Assembly (NCBI RefSeq): GCF_021130785.1
Contig: NC_060213.1
Coordinates: 131,640,001-131,704,000 of the forward strand
Source of the DNA: Homalodisca vitripennis
Taxonomy: Eukaryota; Arthropoda; Insecta; Hemiptera; Cicadellidae
Reading direction: 5' to 3'
Length of the DNA stretch: 64,000 nucleotides
Under the pieces are notes generated by a model that searched no databases, was not told where the DNA came from, and saw only the letters and a list, made by a program, of their open reading frames with translations. How positions within the stretch are numbered: position 1 is the first letter of the stretch; every line of letters starts with the position of its first letter. The position numbers and the translations under genes are program-made. Below are positions 39,293 through 50,490 of this stretch, piece after piece.

Positions 39293-41483
39293 TCGATTTT
39301 GACTTTTTAGGATATTAATAATCTACAAATTGAAATACATTGTTTGGTGCAGAAATCACACAACTGCAACCATCCTAAAGGCTTTAAACTGGGCATCGAA
39401 TGTTTCGTTTAGTGCAGAAACCCCTCAAGTGACTGCAGTTGTGGGGTTTCTGCAACAAACTCGGGGTAAATTTATGTTTTGTGTTGAGCGTTGTTGGCAG
39501 CTGTGTCTTTTCTTGTTGCCATGTGCTCTTCACTTCCTGTCTGTTGTCAGTGGTGTACTGTGTGGTGGTTTGTTTACATACTGTTTATACCGGGCTGATT
39601 TCTTGGTTGTTAATGTGTTGTTAAGTATAAGTTGTTGCACTGGTTATAAAGACATGAGTGAAAGTTCAGATAGTGATGGGCCTTCTCAACCAAAGAGGAA
39701 AAGAGGTATCACCAATCCAAATACTTACAAAAGGAATGTGATTCGTGAATCCAGGACCAAAGGAAAAGGTTATGTTACTTACAAAGGTAAGGGAATAGAA
39801 AGCAAAGTTTGTCCTCAAAATGTTACTTGTAAATGCCCGATTAAATGTCATTCTAAGATTGATCAAGAAGTAGTAACAGATATATGGGACTATTTTTATA
39901 GCCTAGAGACCAAAAATTGCCAAGATACATATTTACAATCGCTAATTGAAGCAAGAGCAGTAGGTAGACGTACAAAATCTGCAAAGAATGATGTACCGGT
40001 AACAGTTGACAATGAGTTAGATGATGAAGATGAAAATGAACGTAGTGAGACAGTCTATAAAAGAAAACACACACATTTGTGTACTATATAAAAAATAAAG
40101 GGTGCTTAGTACCGGTATGCAAAAATGTGTTTTTGAAAGTGCATGGAGTAACAGGTGAACGCATAAGAAGGATTTGTAGCCTTTTACTCCAGAAACAAAA
40201 GTCCAAGGGACTTACGGGGAAAAAACCGGAGTGGGAACTCTATACCTGGCACAGTTTTGTAATCTGATTCATCAACATGTCAGTTCTTACGATGTCAAAG
40301 TGATCCACTATGGAGGAAAGCCAAAAAAATAATTTGGACGCCAGACTGACTGTTAAGAAAATGTATGAAATGTTTCTTGATAAACATCCAGATCTAACCA
40401 ATGCAGTTAAGTATAACTTTTACTACACATATTACAAAGAGAAACTTTGACTACAGATTTGGTCGCCCTCAAGTGGATGTTTGTTGCACTTGTGAAAGTC
40501 TATCTAGTAAGCTAAGAGACCCTCTTCTGTGTGAAAGTGCCAAACGTACTGCTGTGGCAGAGATGATGGTTCATAAAAACAGGGCTAAGAAGTATTTCAA
40601 GAAATTGCAAGATTACAGTAATGACAAAGATGACGAAACTCTGGCAATATGTTTCGACTTCATGCAAAATCTACCTTTGCCGCACATTCCTGTCCAAGAA
40701 GTCTTCTATATGCGGCAATTGTGGGTGAACTGCTTTTGTATCCACAACCTAAAGACAAATAAGGCGAAAATTTATGTATACCATGAGGGTGTAGGAAATA
40801 AATCACCAGATGAGGTGTGTTCGTTTCTTTTTGACTACATGAAGACTGAAGTCCCTGATACAATAAAGAAATTGGTACTGTTTAGTGATGGTCCTTTCGG
40901 ACAAAATAAGAATCACACCATGATAAGATTCTTAATGGCTCTGTGTGACAATTCACATTTTAAGACTATTACTTACTACTTCCCATGTGCGAGGGCATTC
41001 TTTTTGTCCCTGTGATAGGGACTTTGGCTGTATAAAGCGCCCTAATTACGGGAAAGCTGACCGGATTTATACACCACAGGAGTACATTGAAACTGATACT
41101 GAGGGCCAGTAATTCTGGTAGATTCACAGTCCATGAAGTGAAAACCCATGAAATATTAAACTTCAAGAGCTGGTGGCCTGCATACTACAAAAAAGACAGT
41201 TTCAGCCTCTAAAGAATCAGCAGGAAGAACCATTCCGAAGAAGGACAAAAAACCATTTAAAATATCCACTTACAGACAGTTCCACTTCTCCTCACATTCA
41301 CAAGGGAAAGTAGTAGTGAGGAGTTCATGATGGGCTCTTACGTGAGTCCACATTCACCCTCCTGAAATGTAAACCAACCACCGGAGCTACCAACTGCAGT
41401 TGCCTACCTCAAGGACAGGTAAGACATTTTTTTAATTCCTACAATTTTATTCGGAACAATTAAATGAAAACAATGTAGTCCGG

Positions 41484-41878
41484 TAAAATAAGGATGCAAC
41501 CTCGGAATGAAAGATAATAAGCTAAAAATTTGCTTACGTCTTTATTTTGGATGGTATAATAAACTTACCTCAAAAGTCTCATATAATCACGTGTACGCGT
41601 CTTTAGATATTTAAGGTCAAATTTCACGAAAATCACTTTGAAGGTGGTTAGAGAAATTGTAGAACGGAAAAATTCTCTTCAACTTTTGTCTGAAGTAATT
41701 TTATGTACGTTCAAACCCTTTATGAGATACAGCGCAAAGAGTAGGGGACCGCTTACATGTATATACGATAATGCGAGGTCAGCCAGTAGAATACAATAAA
41801 TAAATGAGTTATATTGTTAATTATTCACTTACTATTATTATTACTTTAATACTATTATTATTGTTAGCATTATTATCA
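41484..41878 (+). repeat. Left long inverted repeat of the nested transposon
   Basis: Pairs with 44,652-45,099. The inner end is rich in ATT/ATA trinucleotides on both sides. Confidence 0.85.
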
Positions 41879-41879
41879 T

Positions 41880-43255
41880 TATTGAAGTGAAAACTTCTTT
41901 AGGCGCGTTGAGCGTTTTGGTAGAGGGTAAAAAATTCCTCGGTTCGCGTCACCGACATGCTAATGATACTAACCTGCATGAAAAAGTCAGTCTCGCTGTG
42001 TGTTTTTAACCGTAGACTTGGCCGCGGACTACTAACCTGCATGAAAAAGTCAGTCTCGCTGTGTTTAAAACTGTCCCGGCGGAGTATGAAAACAGACTGC
42101 GAAAATCAGTGACCTTTACGGCTTCCTCTCGCGATTTAAAAGTGAAGCCTATGTCGTACAATTCGGTAAGATGCGTCAAATTAAAGCACTTAATATTGGC
42201 AATATATTGGTTACATTTTTAAATATTAAAAAAATTTCGAAATAATTTTGATTATTGTTTACATTTTACATAGCGTTTACAATGACAAGAAAAAAGTAGT
42301 AGCTAGGATTTTTTTATTTTTTGGTCAGACAAAATTTGTCAGCGATAAAGTTGTGTGAACATAGATGAATATTTTTTTTGTAATTTATCATTTTTTTTAT
42401 TGGAAGTTTAGTTTAGCCTGTAGTAGCGTATGAAGTGATGAGTGAACGTTTCTGCCGGAACTGTAGTTGGCGCATTGGCTCACTGATACCGTATTAACTC
42501 AATAAATTAGTTTATTGTGCAATAAAAAATACCTTTACGAAAAGAACCAAGTTAATTTAAATAATTTATTAGTTTTAAAAATATTGTGGGATTAATTGTT
42601 ATTGCAATTATATACTTTATCCGTAGCAATAACTGTATTATTTACAACGGTGTTCAACTCACTGTTGTTCACTCGGTGTTTACTCACTTATAAATGAATA
42701 ATGAAAACAACGAATATATTTTTAAACATTTTTAATATTTGTACGAATATTTGTATTTAAAATTTAGCATTATTCATTTTAATTATGTTTTTAATATTTA
42801 AAACCTCTTCATCATGAAATGAGTATTATTACGGTATAAGATTTATCTTACTAGCGTGGTAAAATAGATTTCTAGTTATTTGATAATATTTTTTCGTGAT
42901 TTTAAAATTGGACAAAATTAAAAACGCGTTACATTTACAATTACAGATGTACTGCTAATATAAACGTATTGTTAAATTACTCTCAACTTAATAGTTCCGT
43001 TTTTCACTTCTATCGGCAGTCCCACGACTGCTACTGTTTTTTATTAAATATTTAATTATTTTTATATAACATACTTATAGATATTAATTATAAATTATTC
43101 TCTAAATAATACTTATTTTATTTTTACCAAACATACAATATTAAAAGAAATATTTCAAATGAAGTTTAATTATATATTATTATTTATTGATCCAATAATC
43201 AATTTATTAAAATTACAAATATAAAAATATTTGTTTTCATTATTAATGGTTAATA
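41880..43255. other. Noncoding interior of the nested transposon, with a 33-bp direct repeat
   Basis: No gene was recognised. ACTAACCTGCATGAAAAAGT followed by CAGTCTCGCTGTG occurs twice, at 41,968 and 42,031, spaced 63 bases apart in a GC-richer patch. The remainder is AT-rich. Confidence 0.6.
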
Positions 43256-43259
43256 TTTT

Positions 43260-44600
43260 TGTTTTAATTTTCTTCTTGTTCATCGTCTTCTTCTTCTGTC
43301 TTCTTCCTCTGGGCTGTTCAATATCGGATTCATTATCATCATTCTCGTTTACTAAATTATCAGAATAGAAAGACTCAAGAATATCAGGTGCATATTCACT
43401 TTCTTCATTGAAACCATCTGAAGTTGATGAAGCGTTGAGGCATGATTGTCCATTTCACTCCCCACAAATTAAAAAGTGCATCCTGATTTCCTGCATCCGC
43501 AATTAGAACCACAACCTTTCTTGCAATGGAAAATATTGTATTCAGCAGATCTTCTGGTGCTGGTGGTAATAATGTTGTTATTGGTTCCAGGAGTTCATTT
43601 TGCAGTACCCAGCAGCCGAATTCCTGGGGTTCTCAATCATTTCCCAAATTTGGGTCTGATAATAGACACGAAAGGATATATGCTGACGAGCTGCTGTACT
43701 TGAAGGAAGAAGACTTGATAACTGCACTGGTTTGTTGAGTCTTGTTGATTTGATGAACTGGGTGTATCGAAAAGAGTCTATATCGTCTTCTGATTTCGGA
43801 AGCATTATACGTTGCTAAGAAAATAAAAAAAAAAAAATACGTACTCCATTTCCAAAATTAATTCTTGTACAGAGCAGTTTTTTTGTTTAAATAGTTCAGC
43901 TGATTGATTTAAATCGTGATGATTTTTCGAACATTGTAATAAACTATATTTTTACCTTTTCTATAAAGCGCAGAATTCATATCACATCCCACTAAATGCG
44001 TGTAAAAAAATAATATGTGTTTCTTAGAATGAGGGTATTTTATCAAAAACTTTTCGATGAATACAGTTTGTCTCCACATTACCCTTACCCATTTTTTTTT
44101 TTGAAAAAAATTTCTTGTTGATGTGATTGAGCACGTCCTATCAAGATAACTAGCAAATAAATATCTTCGCCTACAATGACAGAAGTTTTTTTTTTTAAGT
44201 TCAGACTCTGCAATAGCTGTTTCTACAATGAGAAACATCAGCATCATCTCTGGCTTGATTTGTAGTAATATTAACAGTTTTTTTAATTTGTTGATAAGAA
44301 TGTCTATAAATATTTTTTTATTAGATGAATTCGATAAAAACTTTTCTTGGCTGATTGGCACATCCATTGTTTCATCAAAGCGGAGTTCGTAAGATTTTGA
44401 AACAACAGCAGTTCTTCTTAATTGTTCCATTGCTTTAATGTTCTTAGTGTAGTCTGAGTAACCATCAAATACAACAACGATACTTGACCCATAATGTGTT
44501 TGTAAATATTTTGACGTATTTATTCAAAATATCAGAGATAGTATCATCTTTATTCCATACAACGCGATGCAAGAGAAAACCACCATCGATGATATATGTT
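43260..44600 (-). pseudogene. Decayed transposon gene with PIN-like N-terminal and Cys-rich C-terminal regions
   Basis: On the minus strand the fragments read, in order: IDGGFLLHRVVWNKDDTISD, then after a frameshift VVVFDGYSDYTKNIKAMEQ, LRRTAVVSKSYELRFDET and DVPISQEKFLSN. These are followed by ILIVETAI-like sequence in other frames, LVGCDMNSALYRKGK, LSSLLPSSTAARQHISFRVY, LLEPITTLLPPAPEDLLNTI, CKKGCGSNCGCRKSGC and GQSCLNASSTSDGFNEES with an acidic tail. The order and motifs match a family I recall as multicopy in insect and cnidarian genomes. VVFDGY, the acidic residues and GCD suit a PIN/FEN-like nuclease fold, and the CGCRK...C cluster is a likely zinc-binding tail. At least four frameshifts or stops inactivate it. 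Whether it mobilises the element is unknown. Confidence 0.7.
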
Positions 44601-44651
44601 GTAGTGGTTTCGTCTCGGTATATTAAATAATAAATATTTAATAATAATGAA

Positions 44652-45099
44652 TAATAATGCCTAACAATAGTAATAGTATTAAGTAATAATAATAATAGTA
44701 AGTGAATAATTAAACATATATAACTCATTTATTTATTGTATTCTACTGGCTGACCTCGCATTATCGTATATACATGTAAGCGGTCCCTACTCTTTGCGCT
44801 GTATCTCAAAAAGGGTTGAAACGTACACAAAATTACTTCAGACAAAAGTTGAAGAGAAATTTTCCGTTCTACAATTTATCTAACCCACCTTCAAAGTCAT
44901 TTAGCGTAAGGGAAACGAGATATTTGCAAAAAAACTGATTTTCGTGAAAATTTGACCCTTAAAATATCTAAAGACGCGTACCACGTGATTATTTGAGACT
45001 TTTGAGGTAAGTTTTATACCATCAAAAATAAAGACGTAAGCAAATTTTTAGCTTATTATCTTTCATTCCGAGGTTGCATCCTTATTTTGCCTTATTTTA
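44652..45099 (-). repeat. Right long inverted repeat of the nested transposon
   Basis: Pairs with 41,484-41,878. It is longer than the left arm, mainly because of a segment around 44,900-44,935 that the left arm lacks. Confidence 0.85.
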
Positions 45100-45401
45100 C
45101 TGAGTTAATGAAGTTATTTTTTGTTTTACAATAATAATGAACATAATGTTTATTAGTTAATAAAAATAGTATCAACAGTGTATAAATTTTTTTTATTAAT
45201 AGCTAGCCAGCCACGACTTATTTTTGCTGAATCAACAAGTTGATTTCTTGGTTACAGGTACCTATCCAAAAGGCAAAGCTCAATGACATCACAAAGTTGA
45301 CCAACTATACCACAGGGTATGAAGACTTCTACAATGCTTTGTTACAATGGCCAACAACAGATGCCGAAATGATTGAGAGGTCCAATGAAGATGACGAGTA
45401 G

Positions 45402-45758
45402 GTTTAGTCGAAAAAATGTATATATTTTCATGTTTTTTATACTAGTTAATGGAGTTCTATCTTTGAATAAAGTGTCTTAACCATATTTTTGTTTTCCATT
45501 GGCCCAAACCTGCCAAATCTGTCAGAAAATTAGGAACCAAATTATAATTTGATTTACAAAAACAGCTTTTTATTGCAGAAACACCATAAGTGAAAAACAA
45601 TTAAAAAAATTTTTTTTTTAAGTGGCATATCAACCCTGATGATTAAGAATCGACATCCAAGACTTTGAATACCTTGGTAGTTAACAATGAAAACTTACTA
45701 AATTGAAATGTTTGTTACTTTTTTAGAAATTAGGTTTTTTTTGATTTCCCTAAAATTC
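45402..45758. other. 3' region of the transposon
   Basis: Sequence between the transposase stop and the right inverted repeat. An AATAAA at 45,467 could serve as a polyadenylation signal. A TTTATTGCAGAAAC motif at 45,570 repeats the terminal sequence in direct orientation relative to the left end. Confidence 0.5.
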
Positions 45759-45793
45759 AAGAAATGTTGGTTATGTGGTTTCTGCAATAAACG
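45759..45793 (-). repeat. Right terminal inverted repeat of the transposon
   Basis: Its reverse complement reads CGTTTATTGCAGAAACC then ACATAACC and on to AACATTTCTT, matching the left end apart from one extra base. Confidence 0.85.
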
Positions 45794-46485
45794 ATCTCAG
45801 TGACTTTTTGCGGGAAATGATTTCTTCATTTTTAAGTTTATCTAGAAACTGATAAATCAAGTATAATACTGAATTCAGGCATTCAAATCAGCTTCTATTA
45901 AGTAGACGCTGTTCTGTAGTTTTATCTAAAACAAAAAAAAAAGAAAACTTATTACCAAATCTAATGATACAAGAAAAACAAGTAATTACGAGTATATCAG
46001 AGAAAAACTGTTGTTCAAAAATAATTTTGCTCAGCAATAATTCAAATATAAAAAAAAAGTTATACCTTAGATTAAGTCCTAATAAAAAACCGCTAGTTAG
46101 ACCAGGCTTATGAAATATAATCAATAACACTAATAACCCTTGATGTGCAAGATCTAAGGATTGATATTTAACTCTTACAATTATATAACATTTCACAACT
46201 GTATTATGTATTTATTTTTAAGCCAATAATTTACTTGATATTTTAAAAATTATCACTAAATTCACTCTCAGTTTTCACATAATTGTATAAATTAGTGGGC
46301 AAAATCTAATTATAAATAATTTTTCTATATTTTCCTAATGCTATAAAATACTTAAATAAAACAATTTTGCTCTAATAATAATTGACAACAGCACAAATTT
46401 ACCAGCGGAACAGTATTTATATGAGCCACGACATATACGGTATATGCGGGACTGCAGGCTTAGCGTCCACGTATTTGTACTATAT

Positions 46486-46488
<3 letters not shown>

Positions 46489-46526
<38 letters not shown>

Positions 46527-47208
46527 AGAGGCAGGAAAAAATGCAATTACGCACACAGGTGGCCAGCCTGTAGTGTGGGACTCCCCTAAAAACGGGTTTA
46601 CCCACTAAAAAACCTCCTCTACTCTTTAGGATTCTAACCTGGGATTGTTTATCACATTACTTCAGGCTAGGCCTAAATTTGGCTTAAGCCCGTAGGGCTC
46701 GCTCCTTATCCAGCCGCTCGGTCAAGGGATCTGGGCCACTTCGCGGTCCAGATCGGGTCTCTTTTCCAGGAGGATGCCCCGGACGAACTGTGACAAACAA
46801 TCCCAGTTCCCCTCATCCTCCATTATCTTTTCGCAGACCGTATCCACCGAAAAAACCCCGAGTTTTCTTGTGGCCTCCAGGCGGGGCCTTTCCCAACGCG
46901 GACAGCGGAAGAAGGTGTGTTCCGCGTCGTCGGGAACGCCCGGGCAGTAGATGCAATCCGGTGAATCGGTCTTGCCCATCCGGTTCAGGTACGACTTGAA
47001 ATAGCCGTGACCTGTCAGGAACTGCGTGAGGTAGTAATCCACCTCGCCATGCCGCCTTTCGACCCATGGTTGAACCTGCTCGATGAGTCGCGCAGTCCAT
47101 CCTCCTCGGGTTTCGTGCTCCCAGCTGTGTTGCCACTGCTGGAAGGTTCGGGCACGCTCTTCGGATCTTGCTGCGTCCTTGCCGATCTATAGTACAAACA
47201 TTATTATA
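46489..47208 (-). mobile_element. 5'-truncated R1-clade-like LINE inserted in unit C
   Basis: The insertion is flanked by a perfect 17-base direct repeat TATTTGTACTATATAAT at 46,472-46,488 and 47,209-47,225. Unit A shows the single-copy empty site near 23,859. Reading the minus strand, the element ends in a poly(A) tail (33 T on the plus strand, 46,489-46,521) after a ~200-base 3' untranslated region. Its GC content is clearly higher than the surroundings. Only the C-terminal part of the polyprotein remains. At the 5' junction, 47,188-47,208 is a 21-base filler made of inverted target sequence. Confidence 0.93.
46722..47186 (-). CDS. C-terminal fragment of a non-LTR retrotransposon polyprotein
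   Basis: The frame is open for 155 codons up to its natural stop, with no internal break. It begins in mid-protein with IGKDAARSEERARTFQQWQ, then GGWTARLIEQVQPWVERRHG, YYLTQFLTGHGYFKSYL, a zinc-knuckle C-x2-C-x8-H-x4-C (CIYCPGVPDDAEHTFFRC) and PRWERPR. This order, from the LTGHG motif to the C-terminal CCHC finger, is characteristic of the region after the reverse transcriptase in R1-type and related LINEs. It lacks endonuclease, reverse transcriptase and an initiator codon, so it cannot act alone. The intact frame indicates a fairly recent insertion. Confidence 0.88.
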   Translation of the reverse strand: MGKDAARSEERARTFQQWQHSWEHETRGGWTARLIEQVQPWVERRHGEVDYYLTQFLTGHGYFKSYLNRMGKTDSPDCIYCPGVPDDAEHTFFRCPRWERPRLEATRKLGVFSVDTVCEKIMEDEGNWDCLSQFVRGILLEKRPDLDREVAQIP

Positions 47209-47837
47209 TATTTGTACTATATAATAATGTTATACAATATATCATTTATTGTATTATATAATATATTACCTATAGTATAATTATACATGTATACATACAA
47301 ATCGAGGCATATGTGTAACCACAGCCATTATTTGATTCTGGCCGAACGTCTATGTACAAATTATCTATATAATATTTAACTCGAGATCTCTGCGTTTGGT
47401 GTATTTAGATGAGTGTTCTCAAGACAAAGCTTTTATGGTACAATTATACACTTGTTTTTATTACGATTTTTTACCGAGTAAGAACGATAAACATCTTTTA
47501 TTTATGCGTCATACGTTTATTAATCAAACATTTCTAGTTTATGAGTAATATATTCCTAAAAAAATCATTAAGGGGGTATGTTTTGACTTTAATGCGTTAC
47601 ATTGTTGTATAAATTAAATCTACAAACCCAATCTCCAAATTAAACTGAGGCAATTTTCTCCGTAAAATCCCTGAGGGCTATTGCTGTTGAAATACAAGTC
47701 CTAATTTCCTTTTACCTTGAAAACACGACGTTTTATTCCTTCACTATCAAAACACAGTGTGGAATTCAGGAATTCAGGCAGAAAAAGTTTGATATCCTAG
47801 GATAATAAATTCAACGAAGCGGAGTAAACTCTTCAAT

Positions 47838-47944
47838 TACTCTCTCTCTCTCTCTCTCTCTCCCCTCTCTCCCCCCTCTCACCCCCCTCTCTCTCCCCCC
47901 TCTCTCTCCCCCCCCTCTCACCCCCTCTCACTATCTCTCTCTCT
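47838..47944. repeat. CT-rich low-complexity tract, unit D
   Basis: (CT)n and poly-C tract, closest in arrangement to unit A. Confidence 0.9.
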
Positions 47945-48196
47945 CATACAGTGTTCCACTTTCTTCTGTGCTGATGTAACGTGATGTTTGTGCTCTTGAC
48001 TTCTGTGCAGTGAAGGTGCACCGCCTAGGTTAAATTTCTCCGGTATGAACTTCAAGATGTGGGTATAGTAGTCAGTTATGATACAATTGAATTTCACATA
48101 ATAGTTAAGAAGTGTCAAATTTTAAAGGCTAAAAACGTAAAGTATAAACCTACAAAATAATCTTTCAACTTTGGGGCAAAACTGACGGAGTAAACT

Positions 48197-48217
48197 TCTC
48201 TCCCTCTCACCCCTCCT

Positions 48218-48294
<77 letters not shown>
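48197..48294. repeat. (CT)n-(TA)n compound microsatellite, unit D
   Basis: Counterpart of 16,668-16,772, with the longest TA part of the four units. Confidence 0.93.
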
Positions 48295-48298
<4 letters not shown>

Positions 48299-50403
48299 TG
48301 ATATAAGATGATGTTTGTATATATAACATTGGTCGGCGCTGCAAAGAATAAAAGTTTTAAAAGCTCCTGCACATTTCAACTGCTATTATGAAACTGTTAC
48401 GTATATTAATAGCCAAATGCTACTTGTAGGCGCCAAGTTAAAGGCGCTAAGTCTTTTAAAATACATTTATGGTTGAAATTAAAGTGTTGAGTGTTAGACC
48501 ACTTTATAATAAAGCACATGTACGTGTACAATGGTTATAAAATACACTTCTGCACTTATGACAGATTTCCTTATTCTTGGCAACAAAGAAAACTCGACAT
48601 CATCGTTGGAAATATAATTCACTTGAACCAGAAGTGCTCATACACGGGCAGAGCTTACGAAAGGCGTGGGAAACCGCAGAAAACAGCTATTACAATATAT
48701 TACAAAAAGAATTATGAGAAGATAAGCGAAGTTTCAAATATAGTTGATTATAAATTAAATATACACTTGCTCGAAATTATGTAATTTTTTATTATGTAAT
48801 ATACTTAAACATTTTAGTTGACTCATTTCATCACCTGGGCTAAGGTTTGAACTAGCTTTTACTATATTATAAATTGTTCATTCATTCCTTTTTTCCAAAA
48901 ATTATTGATTCGATAAGTACTATTAAAAACCTGTATTTCCTCGCTAAATTGGTCTCCAGAATTTCACGTTCCATTAAATTCCAAATTGACCATTTCGATC
49001 CGTAGATGGTAATATAACTTTTTTATGCATTTGTACAGTTTTAAGATAAGTGTCCACATCTACATACATATAATATTTATATTAATATTGTATTATATAT
49101 TTATAACATGATGATAATATATCAGTAAGGAATATGTTTAAATAAATCTTTTTCTATCAGCCAGGGGCAAAAGTTAAAGTGAGAATTCTACCAAAACAGA
49201 TGAATGAAAGGAACATAGATAGAGTATAACTACAATGATGAAGACATTTTACAAATAAACAGGATATAAAGTGGTTATGCAATTTTCAGTCTTTTTAACT
49301 AGTTTCCTGACGGTGACATAACTATTGTGTAAATATTTTTTGGCAGGTTGTTTGTGTCAATGTAGAACAAATATAATATAAGAAAGAATTGTCGTTTCAT
49401 GTTTGTAACCACATCGTAAGGGTTAAAAACATGAAACGATAATTTGTAACGCACTTCCACTTGAACCACTAACAAATATAATGTGACAAGATAATAAATT
49501 TCTTTGAATCATTTCTGATTTGTGAAAATCTAATTAGTGTGACTTTATATATTGTGAAGTGTGCCAAGAGAAGTTAATAATGGAAAGGTTTATGAATATA
49601 ATGCACTAGAAATAAAATAGCATATATTTTGTAATGCAGAACAACTTGTGTACATTGAGAAAACCTTAGATATTTCAAAGCTAATGTTGTCTCGCTGACT
49701 AAGCTCTTTGTATGTAACATTCTGTGTAACATTACGTGTTGATGGTGTAATCACAGACTAATGTCCAATCAGTGTTGCCATTCTGTAGGTAGTAAAGTTA
49801 AATATCCTTGTTAAAGTTTCCTGCACACATCTCTGTTGTTGATTCTGTTCTATTTTGAGTCTGTTAATATTTATGTATGAAATAAAACGTAATATCCGAA
49901 GGAAGTTATGAGGCAAAAATAATTTTGTTAGTATCGGCTTTGAAGTGACTTTTATTAATAATTTCCACAAAGAAGTCATTTAGATGTATTTTAAAATGTT
50001 ATGTATTGATTATTTTGTTGTAATAAAGTATCATAACGACTTAATAGTTGAAAATAGTCACAATAAAATAAATATTAATATCTCCCTGGCAGAGAGGAGT
50101 CAACCTGTGTTAGCCTATTGAGTGATAGGCTTCAAAAACTCTCAAATTCCGTGGTTGGACATGCACTATCATATAACGAATTTTTTTGGAATGCTTAAAG
50201 TCTATAGATTAAATCGTTCTTGATATATCTTACTTCATATACATTTAAATCTATATTCATTGAGTTAGGTTTCATAACAGTGTTAAATATTAAAAGTTCC
50301 GGTTAGGAAGTACAGGTTACTCCACAGAAAAATTGCGGTGAAATCAAAGCATGTCACTCACTATTAATATTGACTTTAAACTTTATAATTTTTATAAATA
50401 GCA

Positions 50404-50490
50404 ATAATCGAATTTAATTTCAATAAACAATGAACAATAAAAAGTACTCACTCTTTCGAGACTCGAACTTGGCTTTTGTGATTAAAAGTT
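50404..50490 (-). mobile_element. Degraded tRNA-derived SINE, unit D
   Basis: Same B box and body as the unit A and C relics. Confidence 0.45.

Larger units (their letters stand above)
41484..45099 (-). mobile_element. Nested transposon with ~400-bp inverted repeats, inside the intron of the transposase gene
   Basis: The left arm 41,484-41,878 and right arm 44,652-45,099 are long imperfect inverted repeats. They share GGATGCAACCTCGGAATGAA, GCTAAAAATTTGCTTACGTC, GTAGAACGGAAAAATT-like and CTGGCTGACCTCGCATTATC words on opposite strands. The right arm holds one extra copy of a ~10-base end motif and about 35 further bases. The interior carries one decayed gene on the minus strand (43.26-44.60 kb). 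The element sits wholly between the splice donor at 41,419 and the acceptor ending 45,257 of the surrounding transposase gene. No confident target-site duplication could be assigned. Confidence 0.85.
39655..45401 (+). pseudogene. Transposase-like protein, two exons, decayed
   Basis: The reading starts at the ATG of MSESSDSDGPSQPKRKRG (39,655), a short acidic then basic N-terminus. It continues with a cysteine cluster (CPQNVTCKCPIKCHSK) and, after a frameshift near 40,080, KGCLVPVCKNVFLKVHGVTG. A stop lies near 40,264. The main block (40,401-41,015 and on) has CCTCESL, then the likely catalytic core: CFDFMQNLPLP, FYMRQLW, LFSDGPFGQNKN and, after a frameshift near 40,995, GHSFCPCDRDFG. The spaced D residues in these motifs suit an RNase H-like DDE/D nuclease, and the layout matches a large uncharacterised family of insect transposon proteins (DUF7869-type core, named from memory). 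Exon 1 ends at 41,418 before GTAAGA. Exon 2 (45,258-45,401) follows TTGGTTACAG and continues the frame as VPIQKAKLND to a stop after SNEDDE. At least three breaks make it inactive here. Confidence 0.75.
39255..45793 (+). mobile_element. DNA transposon inserted in unit C, carrying a nested transposon
   Basis: The ends form an inverted repeat of about 35 bases: CGTTTATTGCAGAAAC then CATAACCAACATTTCTT at 39,259-39,292, and its reverse complement at 45,759-45,793. They differ by a one-base indel. The flanks rejoin to the uninterrupted site of unit A (GAAACAATTATCTCAGTGAC near 23,173) and unit B (AACAATTATGTCAG). No clean target-site duplication is evident; the left junction reads AATTGAAT and the right ATCTCAG. 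Further TGCAGAAA motifs occur near both ends, for example 39,351, 39,412 and 45,577. Without the nested element it is about 2.9 kb. It encodes a decayed transposase-like protein on the plus strand. Confidence 0.88.
32387..47760. repeat. Tandem unit C (about 8.1 kb plus two insertions)
   Basis: Third unit. Once the DNA transposon (39,255-45,793) and the LINE with one target-site duplication (737 bases) are subtracted, about 8.1 kb of unit sequence remains. Its left part is nearly identical to B, for example across 32.87-34.14 kb. Right of about 34.37 kb it is mostly A-like, including the full GTAGCTAT array. Some short B-like patches remain, such as CATCAAGCGGAATAGG at 37,066. Confidence 0.9.

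Noticed and set aside
39330..39654. Long N-terminal extension of the transposase-like frame upstream of 39,655
   Set aside because: The frame is open upstream but consists of hydrophobic cysteine-rich sequence unlike the rest. The ATG at 39,655 gives a family-like acidic and basic start.
46790..47192. Other frames across the GC-rich LINE segment
   Set aside because: They are shadows of the real minus-strand frame, which alone carries the LTGHG and CCHC motifs.
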